A stretch of 5,612 bases of DNA from Caryophanales bacterium UBA6985 (GTDB lineage: Bacteria; Bacillota_I; Bacilli_A; RF39; UBA660). Below the pieces are notes generated by a model. It was not told where the DNA came from, did not search any database, and saw only the letters and a program-made list of their open reading frames with translations. The position numbers and the translations under genes are program-made. Numbering within the stretch: the stretch's first letter is position 1; each line of letters begins with the position of its first letter. The stretch is taken from the NCBI GenBank assembly GCA_002450035.1, contig DJYF01000058.1, forward strand, positions 1-5,612, read 5' to 3'. This document shows, one piece after another, positions 1-5,542 of the stretch.

Positions 1-46
1 CCCACTGATTAAGAGTCAGTTGCTCTACCAGCTGAGCTAAGGAGAC
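1..46 (-). tRNA. tRNA-Lys(CUU), partial (3' part beyond window)
   Basis: Read on the minus strand, the 5' end is at 46 with a seven-base acceptor strand GTCTCCT (46-40), followed by the D-arm signature TAGCTCAGCTGGTAGAGC. The anticodon arm is ACTGA-CTCTTAA-TCAGT (20-4). The anticodon CTT lies at 13-11 and decodes AAG lysine codons. The variable loop, T-arm and 3' acceptor strand fall outside the window, so the presence of an encoded CCA cannot be judged. A good minus-strand promoter lies just upstream (69-96). Confidence 0.95.
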
Positions 47-68
47 ATCTCTTTGCAAGTACTTCTTA

Positions 69-96
69 ATTATAACATATGAATTCTTAAATGCAA
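69..96 (-). promoter_or_regulatory. Promoter of tRNA-Lys (extended -10)
   Basis: On the minus strand there is a perfect TATAAT at 74-69 preceded by TGT (77-75), giving the extended -10 form TGnTATAAT. A weak -35-like TTGCAT at 96-91 stands 16 bases upstream. Transcription would start near 62, giving a leader of about 16 bases before the tRNA 5' end at 46. The strong -10 with a weak -35 is typical of an extended -10 promoter. Seen by eye; no start-site data. Confidence 0.65.
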
Positions 97-130
97 GAAA
101 AATTTTATGTTTTTGCTAATTTTTTTTAAT

Positions 131-159
131 TTGGGTTTTTCTTCATTTTATGGTATATT
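131..159 (+). promoter_or_regulatory. Probable sigma-A promoter of the glycosyltransferase gene
   Basis: The -35-like box TTGGGT (131-136) is separated by 17 bases from TATATT (154-159). TG at 151-152 makes it an extended -10. The expected start is near 166, about 30 bases before the proposed GTG start. This promoter diverges from the tRNA-Lys promoter, and the two share the 47-180 intergenic region. Confidence 0.5.
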
Positions 160-182
160 TAATACGATAAAAAATAAAGTAA

Positions 183-187
183 AAGGA
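183..187 (+). promoter_or_regulatory. Ribosome binding site that favours GTG 198 over ATG 189
   Basis: The purine run AAGGA lies at 183-187. It is only one base from the ATG at 189, too close for initiation, but ten bases from the in-frame GTG at 198. This is the main reason for choosing the later start. Confidence 0.55.
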
Positions 188-197
188 TATGGTAATC

Positions 198-1037
198 GTG
201 AAGAATTGTTATATTATTATTAACAAAAATGATTATAAAACAACAAAACACTTAGTTGATAATATAATTGATTATAAAATTATCGATAAAATCTTAATAG
301 TTGATAATAATTCTTCAGAAGAAGAAGTAAAATTACTTAAAACAATTAAAAACGAAAAAATAGAACTATATTTAAATAATTTAGATCTAGGATATGCTGG
401 TGCTATTAATAAAGGTACTAAATATTTAACTGAAAAGTATGAAAATTGTAATTTTATTATTTCTAACTCAGATATAGTAATCATGTCTGAAAAAGATATA
501 ATAAGTTTGCTTGAACTTTTAACTTATGAAAAAGTAGGTTTAGTAGGACCAGTTATTCTTGAAAGAGGAAAAAGGATACGAGGAAGAAAAATACCTACAA
601 TAAATAAAGATATTAAATTTAATATTATTAATAAAAGAGAAGAAGATTATCCTAAATCATTTTATAACGATGATGTATCTCAAGTTGAAGTTATTAGTAG
701 TGCATTCTTCCTAATAACATCATCTACTTTAAAGAAAATAGAGTTTCTAGATGATCACTCACATCTATATTATGAAGATAATATTTTAGCTTTTAAAATT
801 AAAAAAGCAGGTTTAATGACTTTAATAGATAATAGAGTAGTAGTAAAACATTTATTCTCATCTACTATTGAAAATACAATGTCATCAAAAGAAAAGTTTA
901 AAGATTTATTTGACAGCCAAGTATATTTTCATACTAAATATAATAAGGCTACACCATTTAAGATTACATTACTTAAAATATCTAATAGATATAGATATAA
1001 TTTATATAGAATAAAGAAACTAATAAAAAAGAAATAG
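198..1037 (+). CDS. Family 2 glycosyltransferase (rhamnosyltransferase-like)
   Basis: This is a GT-A fold glycosyltransferase that would move a sugar from a nucleotide-sugar donor to a glycan or lipid-linked acceptor at the cytoplasmic membrane face. With the GTG start at 198 it has 279 residues. An ATG at 189 would add three, but the ribosome binding site touches it. Visible family landmarks, in order: a beta-strand start CYIIIN (about 4-9), the donor-site DNNSS (36-40), the GYAGAINKG segment (65-73), an NSD motif in the DXD metal-site position (90-92), SSAFFLI (167-173), and the YYEDNILAFKIKKAG acceptor/catalytic block (191-205), matching the ED-x-D/N-L pattern of WbbL-like rhamnosyltransferases. 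The C-terminus is very basic (KISNRYRY, then lysines) with no transmembrane helix, so peripheral membrane binding is likely. Donor and acceptor cannot be told. It could decorate a surface polysaccharide or, less certainly, the neighbouring pilins. It has its own promoter and terminator. Family assignment is firm; substrate is unknown. Confidence 0.88.
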   Translation: MKNCYIIINKNDYKTTKHLVDNIIDYKIIDKILIVDNNSSEEEVKLLKTIKNEKIELYLNNLDLGYAGAINKGTKYLTEKYENCNFIISNSDIVIMSEKDIISLLELLTYEKVGLVGPVILERGKRIRGRKIPTINKDIKFNIINKREEDYPKSFYNDDVSQVEVISSAFFLITSSTLKKIEFLDDHSHLYYEDNILAFKIKKAGLMTLIDNRVVVKHLFSSTIENTMSSKEKFKDLFDSQVYFHTKYNKATPFKITLLKISNRYRYNLYRIKKLIKKK

Positions 1038-1053
1038 AAATATTTCTTTTTTT
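1025..1053 (+). terminator. Intrinsic terminator overlapping the glycosyltransferase stop codon
   Basis: A 12-bp perfect inverted repeat pairs 1025-1036 with 1041-1052 around a GAAA tetraloop (1037-1040). Its left arm is the poly-lysine end of the coding sequence and includes the first two bases of the TAG stop (1035-1037). The right arm ends in seven T residues (1047-1053) that form the U-tract. The stem is almost all A-T, so strength is uncertain. The A/T symmetry means it could also act on the opposite strand. Confidence 0.65.
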
Positions 1054-1059
1054 CATTTA

Positions 1060-1088
1060 TTTACTCAAGTTTTTATATGTGGTATCAT
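1060..1088 (+). promoter_or_regulatory. Probable sigma-A promoter of the first pilin-like gene
   Basis: TTTACT (1060-1065, four of six consensus bases) is spaced 17 bases from TATCAT (1083-1088), with TG at 1080-1081 giving an extended -10. The predicted start is near 1095, so the transcript would begin after the in-frame GTG at 1079. This supports the ATG at 1115 as the true start. Confidence 0.5.
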
Positions 1089-1102
1089 TAACAATAGATA
1101 GT

Positions 1103-1108
1103 AGGGTG
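1103..1108 (+). promoter_or_regulatory. Ribosome binding site that fixes the first pilin-like gene's start at 1115
   Basis: AGGGTG at 1103-1108 sits six bases before ATG 1115. No comparable site precedes the longer in-frame GTG start at 1079. The second pilin-like gene has a similar site, GAAGGG, at the same distance from its start. Confidence 0.65.
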
Positions 1109-1114
1109 TTAAAC

Positions 1115-2620
1115 ATGAGAGAAAAAAATGGTTTTACTCTTGTAGAGTTACTAGTTACAATTGCAATGCTTGCGGTAGTTGGTTCTATTATAATTTATAA
1201 TACAATTAATTTATCTAATGACACAAAAGACTTACAATACGAGAGACTAGTAGATAATATTAAAGATGCTACTCGTACATATGTAAGTTTATACCCTCAA
1301 GATTTCTCAGATCTTTATAATATAAGAGCATTCACTTATATAACTGTAGGACAACTAGTAGATGCATCATTAATAGATGAAGAACTAGAAAACCCATATA
1401 CAAAGAAACCAATTGATAAAGACGATCAAATTAAAATATATGTAGATGGTGCATCATATGAAATGGTATATGTATACCCAGTTACTGAAAAAGATAGAAA
1501 TAATGAAGTATGGTTACAAACTAATAATATGACTGTTGAAATATCAGATGATGGAATAAGTGATCCTATTTATCTATATGATGGAATATTCCAAACATAT
1601 TCAACCAATGCCTTAAGTTTAGTAAATGAGGATGGAGCATTAATATCTACGCTTCCTGAAGGTTTCTCAACTCTTTTAGACTATTATAAGAGTACTGAAG
1701 AAGGAAAAGGTTATAGTTTCTCAGGAACAACACCTTCACAATTAAGACAATGTTCATCTGGTAATGAGACAACTGGAGAACTTGTATGTGGAGAAAAAAC
1801 ATTTGAAAATAAAATAAATAATAAACGAGATTATAGGGATTTCTTCTATGCTACTCAAGCAGGTACATATTATATAACTTATAAATGGAAAGTACCTGGT
1901 TCTAAAACTACAAAGACAAAAACAAGAGTTTTAAAGGTAATAGATTATACAGAAAAAGCTAAACAAGAAGCAACAACTGTTGTACCTGATACTCCAGATG
2001 ATGATAGTCCTGATGATGATGCATCTGATCCATTTGCATCATCTTTACTACCAATTCATAATGTGGAAATAAGTCCATATGGATCTGATTTTAACCACAT
2101 AATAGATACAGGTTTGGTACTTTTTAAAGCAGGTAAGGATAGAGACTTTTCAATGGTTATGGTAGCAAACGACTCTAAAATTGCAACATCAGACTTTGTT
2201 TCTCAATATATAACAGCCATGGATGAAACAGGTTTAAATTCATTTCCTGGTTTCTCATTAACAACAGTAAGAAGAAAAGATGTTAATAATATTATGCGTG
2301 TTGCATCTGGACTTTCTGCTGCTTATTCAAGCGTGCCTTATACTCCAAACGTTACATGGAAAATGGTATTCTATAAGGAAGGAGAAAATCTATATTTCAA
2401 CTTCTGTAATAACTTTGATATATCATCTAAGCTATGTAAAACAGCCATAGATAAAGGACAAGTAAAGTTTAAAAATCCTACAGAGACTGATATAGAATTA
2501 TTTATTGGGGGAATGAGTACTGTAGGCGGTTCAATAGGAAGAGTTCCAAATGGTAAACTTTATGATTTCAGAGTTTACGATGGCTCAGCCGCTGGTAAAG
2601 CAGAAGTAACAAAAATGTGA
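1115..2620 (+). CDS. Modular type IV pilin-like protein with C-terminal LamG/ConA-like domain
   Basis: This is a surface protein with a class III (type IV) prepilin signal, 501 residues from ATG 1115. The leader MREKNG (1-6) precedes FTLVELL. Cleavage after Gly6 would leave a mature Phe1 with the conserved Glu5 and a hydrophobic helix to about residue 30. A longer frame opens at GTG 1079 but would bury the leader behind 12 extra residues and start inside the predicted -10. Residues 46-122 resemble the pilin-type head of Bacillota (DATRTYV, then a GQLVDASLIDEELENP segment). Residues about 138-278 look like a beta-rich Ig-like module, ending GTYYITYKWKV, with Cys213/Cys225. An Asp/Pro-rich linker follows (about 291-308). 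Residues about 310-495 look like a LamG/ConA jelly roll (IDTGLVLFKAG, DFSMVM near the start; KLYDFRVYDGS near the end) with Cys431/Cys441. Ordinary pilins are 130-200 residues, so this one is unusually large. There is no LPXTG motif or second membrane helix. A ligand-binding or adhesin role is inferred. Pilin signal firm; domain names by eye. Confidence 0.85.
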   Translation: MREKNGFTLVELLVTIAMLAVVGSIIIYNTINLSNDTKDLQYERLVDNIKDATRTYVSLYPQDFSDLYNIRAFTYITVGQLVDASLIDEELENPYTKKPIDKDDQIKIYVDGASYEMVYVYPVTEKDRNNEVWLQTNNMTVEISDDGISDPIYLYDGIFQTYSTNALSLVNEDGALISTLPEGFSTLLDYYKSTEEGKGYSFSGTTPSQLRQCSSGNETTGELVCGEKTFENKINNKRDYRDFFYATQAGTYYITYKWKVPGSKTTKTKTRVLKVIDYTEKAKQEATTVVPDTPDDDSPDDDASDPFASSLLPIHNVEISPYGSDFNHIIDTGLVLFKAGKDRDFSMVMVANDSKIATSDFVSQYITAMDETGLNSFPGFSLTTVRRKDVNNIMRVASGLSAAYSSVPYTPNVTWKMVFYKEGENLYFNFCNNFDISSKLCKTAIDKGQVKFKNPTETDIELFIGGMSTVGGSIGRVPNGKLYDFRVYDGSAAGKAEVTKM

Positions 2621-2649
2621 TAAATTTTAAAGAAATTTATCCTTTTTTT
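2619..2649 (+). terminator. Intrinsic terminator overlapping the first pilin-like gene's stop codon
   Basis: A 9-bp perfect stem pairs GATAAATTT (2619-2627) with AAATTTATC (2633-2641) around the loop TAAAG. It is followed by C and seven T residues (2643-2649). The left arm begins inside the TGA stop (2618-2620). It separates this gene from the downstream acyltransferase-fold gene. Confidence 0.8.
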
Positions 2650-2671
2650 ATGGCTTTAAATAATATATAAT
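2643..2671 (+). promoter_or_regulatory. Possible promoter of the acyltransferase-fold/pilin pair
   Basis: A perfect TATAAT lies at 2666-2671. At 17-base spacing the -35 position (2643-2648) holds only TTTTTT, which is the upstream terminator's T-tract, and there is no TG extension. The -10 is convincing but the -35 is poor. The start would be near 2678, just before the AGGAGA ribosome binding site at 2684-2689. Confidence 0.4.
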
Positions 2672-2697
2672 TATATTAATGGTAGGAGATTATAAAT

Positions 2698-3516
2698 ATG
2701 AAAAGAACAAAAGCGCCACATACAGGGATGGCAATATTAAATGCGGATTTTAAACCAAACAGATGCGATGCAGCTGTTTATATGAATAGAAAATTAGATG
2801 TTACCGAATTCTATAAGTATATGAAAAAATTAAAAAAAGAACATCCTAATACAACTTTATTCCATGGATTAGTATTCTTATTAGGTAAAACATTATATTC
2901 AAGACCTAAAATGAATTATTATATTCAAGATAGAAAAATGTTCATGCATGATGATGTATCTATTGCATTTGTTGCTAAAGAAAAATTTGAAGATGATTCA
3001 GTTGAATTATTAACTGTAGTTCCAATTAAAGAAAAAGATACAGTATTAGATGTATCTGAATTTGTATACAATAAAGTTAAAAAGATTAGAAGTGCTAAAC
3101 ATGGTGGCTTAGATAACTTTGTTGATAAAATAGGTAACTTACCTAATATTATAAGAGTTCCTCTTATTGGATTACTAAAGTATATGGATAGAAAAGGATG
3201 TTTACCTAAATCATTAGTAGAAGATAATTTATATTATTCTTCAGCTATTGTTTCAAACCTAGGTACATTTAAAACTGGAGCTATCTATCATAACTTAACA
3301 AACTTTGGAACTGCTTCATCATTAATTACATTTGGTGAAATAGTAGAAGAAGATGGTAAGTATTATATGGAAATAGGAGCTACTATTGATGAAAGAATAG
3401 CAGATGGTTTCTATTTCGTTAAAGCTTTAAAATTATTAGAATATATGTTTAAAAATCCTGAAGTTCTAATGGAACCAGCAGGTGAAAAAGTACACATTCC
3501 AGAATCAGAAAAATAA
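2698..3516 (+). CDS. CAT/E2-type acyltransferase-fold protein with altered catalytic motif
   Basis: This 272-residue protein resembles the catalytic domain of 2-oxo acid dehydrogenase E2 subunits and chloramphenicol acetyltransferase, which move acyl groups between CoA and a lipoyl or drug acceptor as trimers. Family features seen: SNLGTFKTGAIYH (about 187-199), the ITFGEI strand (216-221), and the C-terminal block IDERIADGFYFVKALK (230-245) followed by the short helix ending KNPEVLMEP. That block aligns with the E2 signature DHRxxDG, but the catalytic histidine is Glu232; Asp236 and Gly237 are kept. It lacks the lipoyl and subunit-binding domains of true E2, and no E1 or E3 gene is present, so it is not part of a dehydrogenase complex here. 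It may be a non-classical acyltransferase or a non-catalytic relative; the substrate is unknown. The start ATG 2698 has AGGAGA eight bases upstream. It is probably co-transcribed with the pilin-like gene 22 bases downstream. Confidence 0.8.
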   Translation: MKRTKAPHTGMAILNADFKPNRCDAAVYMNRKLDVTEFYKYMKKLKKEHPNTTLFHGLVFLLGKTLYSRPKMNYYIQDRKMFMHDDVSIAFVAKEKFEDDSVELLTVVPIKEKDTVLDVSEFVYNKVKKIRSAKHGGLDNFVDKIGNLPNIIRVPLIGLLKYMDRKGCLPKSLVEDNLYYSSAIVSNLGTFKTGAIYHNLTNFGTASSLITFGEIVEEDGKYYMEIGATIDERIADGFYFVKALKLLEYMFKNPEVLMEPAGEKVHIPESEK

Positions 3517-3526
3517 TATTAGACAA

Positions 3527-3532
3527 GAAGGG
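3527..3532 (+). promoter_or_regulatory. Ribosome binding site for the GTG start of the second pilin-like gene
   Basis: GAAGGG (3527-3532) lies six bases before GTG 3539, which gives exactly the short prepilin leader. The 22-base gap after the preceding stop codon has no hairpin or clear promoter, which fits read-through from the upstream gene. Confidence 0.75.
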
Positions 3533-3538
3533 TAAAAA

Positions 3539-5371
3539 GTGAAGAAAAAGAATGGTTTTACACTAGTAGAATTACTAGCGGTAATTGTGATTTTAGCCAT
3601 TATAATGGTTATAGCAATACCAAGTGTATTAAATATTGTAACAACAGGTAGAGTAAAATCTTTTGAAACATATGCTAAAAAGACAGTATTAGCTACTGAA
3701 CAAAAGAATACTGAAGAAGAAATGACGCAAGCAATATCTGGTAAAGGTATTTATACTTACAGTATCAAAGAAGATTTAGATTTAAGTAATACAGGTTCTT
3801 ATGAAGGATATGTAGTTGTAGATGATTGTACTCAAGAAGATAAACAATATTATGTCTATTTAGCTGACGGGGAAAATATGGCATATGATTTTCATGATGC
3901 CGATAATGCTAGAATAACCGAGTCTGAAAACTTCAAAACTTATAATGAAGAAGAGTGGAAAAGTAAAGCAGGAAGCAAAGAAATAGTTGCTGGTGCAGTT
4001 GTTGCTATGACAGGCGGATATTCTTGTGCTTTATATGGAAAAGATGCATCTGAAGTCTTGGGTGAAGGAAAAGAAGTCCCTAATCTTCCTGGAAGCTCAA
4101 ACTCAGCAGTATTTATGGAAGGAGTAGATGTAAATAACATCATGCTAAACGTCCTTGCAGGAAATAAAGACTTTGTAATCGAAGAAGCAAACGGGAGAAG
4201 ATGGTCAGAAAACATTAAACATAATGATCATACAGGAAAGTATTGGAGCATTCTACCAGATTTATCTGACATGACAGTCAAAGCAGTAACAAAAGCAAAC
4301 AGTATAACTGAAGCACAAAAGTCATCTGCTAAAATTGTATCTACGAGTGATTCTCCAAATCCAATTTATATGTGGATGGATTCAGGTACAATTTATTGGT
4401 ATTCAGACGCAACTAAAGTATTTGCAAATAAAAATGCAAGTCAAATGTTTAGCTGGTTAGGCGCAATTAAAACAATTGATTTATCCGGAATTGATTTTTC
4501 ACAAACAACTGATATAAGTTTTTTATTCCATTGTGATAAAAGTATTACATCATTAGATGTTTCAAGCATGAATGTGGTTAATGTAAAAGATATGATTGAA
4601 ACATTTTATTGTTTAGAATCATTAACTTCGCTTGATATTTCAATGTGGAATACACGTAATGTTACCCAAGTAGACTTTATGCTCGCTTACTTGCAAAAAG
4701 CAACATCTATTAAATTTCCTAAAAATTTAGTTAGTAAAAAAGTAACAGGAATGCAAGGTTTATTCTTTGAAGATAACGTTGTACAATCATTAGATGTATC
4801 AGGATTTGATACAAGTAATATTTCAAACTTCTATGGCATATTCTTGGGTTGTAGTGCTGTAAAGTATCTCGATGTATCAAATTGGGACACATCAAAAGCA
4901 ACAAACATGGTATATTTATTTCTTAATGATACAGCATTAACTAGTTTAGATTTATCAAAATGGGATACATCAAATGTAACTGATATGTATTTTATGTTCT
5001 ATAATGCCAAATCATTAAAAAGTTTGGATTTATCACATTTTGACGTATCAAAGGTGACATCATTTGAATCTATGTTTGGTATAATGAACGCTTTAACTAC
5101 ACTAGACTTAACAAACTGGCATCTTGGTTCAAATGTTAATACTACAAATATGTTTAGACAATCAAAAAAACTAAAGACAATATATGTTTCAGAATCATGG
5201 AAGAGTCACATAGGAACTGATTCTAACATGTTTTATCAATGTAATGCTATAGTAGGTGGAAATGGTACAAAATATAGTAGTACTGTTAATAAAACAAGAG
5301 CTGTTATTGATGGTGAAGATGGACAAAAAGGATACTTTACTAAGAAAGCAACATCTATTCCAAATAGGTAG
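3539..5371 (+). CDS. Type IV pilin-like protein fused to BspA-type (DUF285-like) leucine-rich repeats
   Basis: This is a 610-residue surface protein starting at GTG 3539. The leader MKKKNG (1-6) is followed by FTLVELLAV, with mature Phe1, Glu5 and the hydrophobic helix to about residue 34. Pro28 falls at mature position 22, the proline site classical in type IV pilins. Residues 40-165 form a pilin-like head with a GYVVVDD strand and Cys97/Cys163, which could form a disulfide. A segment of no recognised family (190-245) leads to the entry module of BspA-family proteins (KIVSTSDSPNPIYMWM, GTIYWYSDA, about 265-291). Ten repeats of about 26 residues follow (313-573; consensus LDLSxWDTSxVTxMxxMF). 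The protein ends with a GGNGTKYSS...AVIDG...GYFTK cap common in this family. BspA repeats are known from surface adhesins that bind host matrix or other cells. There is no lipobox, LPXTG or C-terminal helix, so the N-terminal pilin helix is the only visible anchor. An adhesive function is inferred. Confidence 0.9.
   Translation: MKKKNGFTLVELLAVIVILAIIMVIAIPSVLNIVTTGRVKSFETYAKKTVLATEQKNTEEEMTQAISGKGIYTYSIKEDLDLSNTGSYEGYVVVDDCTQEDKQYYVYLADGENMAYDFHDADNARITESENFKTYNEEEWKSKAGSKEIVAGAVVAMTGGYSCALYGKDASEVLGEGKEVPNLPGSSNSAVFMEGVDVNNIMLNVLAGNKDFVIEEANGRRWSENIKHNDHTGKYWSILPDLSDMTVKAVTKANSITEAQKSSAKIVSTSDSPNPIYMWMDSGTIYWYSDATKVFANKNASQMFSWLGAIKTIDLSGIDFSQTTDISFLFHCDKSITSLDVSSMNVVNVKDMIETFYCLESLTSLDISMWNTRNVTQVDFMLAYLQKATSIKFPKNLVSKKVTGMQGLFFEDNVVQSLDVSGFDTSNISNFYGIFLGCSAVKYLDVSNWDTSKATNMVYLFLNDTALTSLDLSKWDTSNVTDMYFMFYNAKSLKSLDLSHFDVSKVTSFESMFGIMNALTTLDLTNWHLGSNVNTTNMFRQSKKLKTIYVSESWKSHIGTDSNMFYQCNAIVGGNGTKYSSTVNKTRAVIDGEDGQKGYFTKKATSIPNR
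4475..5257 (+). repeat. Ten tandem 26-residue BspA-type leucine-rich repeats (protein level)
   Basis: Repeat units begin at residues 313, 339, 365, 391, 418, 444, 470, 496, 522 and 548 of the pilin-LRR protein. Spacing is 26 residues (78 bases) except for one 27-residue unit (391-417). Units 5-8 match the consensus best (LDVSNWDTS, LDLSKWDTS). Unit 4 (starting IKFPKN) and unit 10 (IYVSES) have lost the LDxS core. The DNA copies are well diverged, so the repeats are old or under selection for difference. They are not recent slippage products. Confidence 0.9.
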
Positions 5372-5413
5372 ATTATAAAAAAATACAATAATCAAAAAAG
5401 ATTAAAATCAAAA

Positions 5414-5446
5414 ACTACAAGATAATAATCTTGTAGTCTTTTTTTT
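5414..5446 (+). terminator. Intrinsic terminator of the acyltransferase-fold/pilin-LRR operon
   Basis: A 10-bp perfect stem pairs ACTACAAGAT (5414-5423) with ATCTTGTAGT (5428-5437) around the loop AATA. It is followed by C and eight T residues (5439-5446). It lies 43 bases after the pilin-LRR stop codon. Confidence 0.88.
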
Positions 5447-5448
5447 AT

Positions 5449-5468
5449 GTGAACTATTTAGGGTTCAC
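5449..5468 (+). other. Small inverted repeat of unknown role
   Basis: GTGAAC (5449-5454) and GTTCAC (5463-5468) form a 6-bp stem with an 8-base loop, directly after the operon terminator. The nearest T-run (5484-5491) is 15 bases away, so it is not a convincing terminator. It may be a backup structure or chance. Confidence 0.3.
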
Positions 5469-5503
5469 TTCATAAAATTTAAGTTTTTTTTAATTAATAA
5501 AAT

Positions 5504-5532
5504 AAAAAAACGAACTAGAGATTAGTTCGTTT
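5504..5532 (-). terminator. Intrinsic terminator of tRNA-Ser (minus strand)
   Basis: A 10-bp stem pairs 5508-5517 with 5523-5532 (arms AAACGAACTA and TAGTTCGTTT). On the minus strand it ends in a run of seven T residues (5510-5504). It begins about ten bases downstream of the tRNA-Ser 3' end, so the tRNA unit ends here and faces the plus-strand operon terminator. Confidence 0.85.
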
Positions 5533-5542
5533 AATTTCTTAA

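Noticed and set aside
47..188. Riboswitch or T-box leader upstream of the glycosyltransferase
   Set aside because: The region is only about 140 bases, is shared with the divergent tRNA promoter, and shows no hairpins or conserved leader motifs. The predicted untranslated leader is about 30 bases.
272..484. Minus-strand open frame inside the glycosyltransferase gene
   Set aside because: It is antisense to a clear GT2 coding region, has no ribosome binding site support, and its hydrophobic translation reflects complementary AT-rich codons.
2698..3516. Chloramphenicol resistance acetyltransferase or functional dehydrogenase E2 subunit
   Set aside because: The catalytic histidine is Glu, the lipoyl and subunit-binding domains are absent, and no E1/E3 genes are adjacent. 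Only the fold relationship is supported.
3940..4215. Minus-strand open frame inside the pilin-LRR gene
   Set aside because: It is fully antisense to a well-supported coding region and has low-complexity Ser/Pro/Thr composition with no recognisable motif.
4475..5257. Regular 78-base periodicity considered as a CRISPR or other DNA repeat array
   Set aside because: The period is that of the encoded 26-residue protein repeats, the DNA copies are poorly conserved, and there are no identical direct repeats with spacers.
5195..5395. Minus-strand open frame over the end of the pilin-LRR gene
   Set aside because: It overlaps the conserved BspA end cap on the other strand and shows no family features.
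5449..5468. Second plus-strand terminator after the operon
   Set aside because: The stem is only 6 bp and the nearest T-tract is 15 bases away, so it is kept only as a low-confidence inverted repeat.
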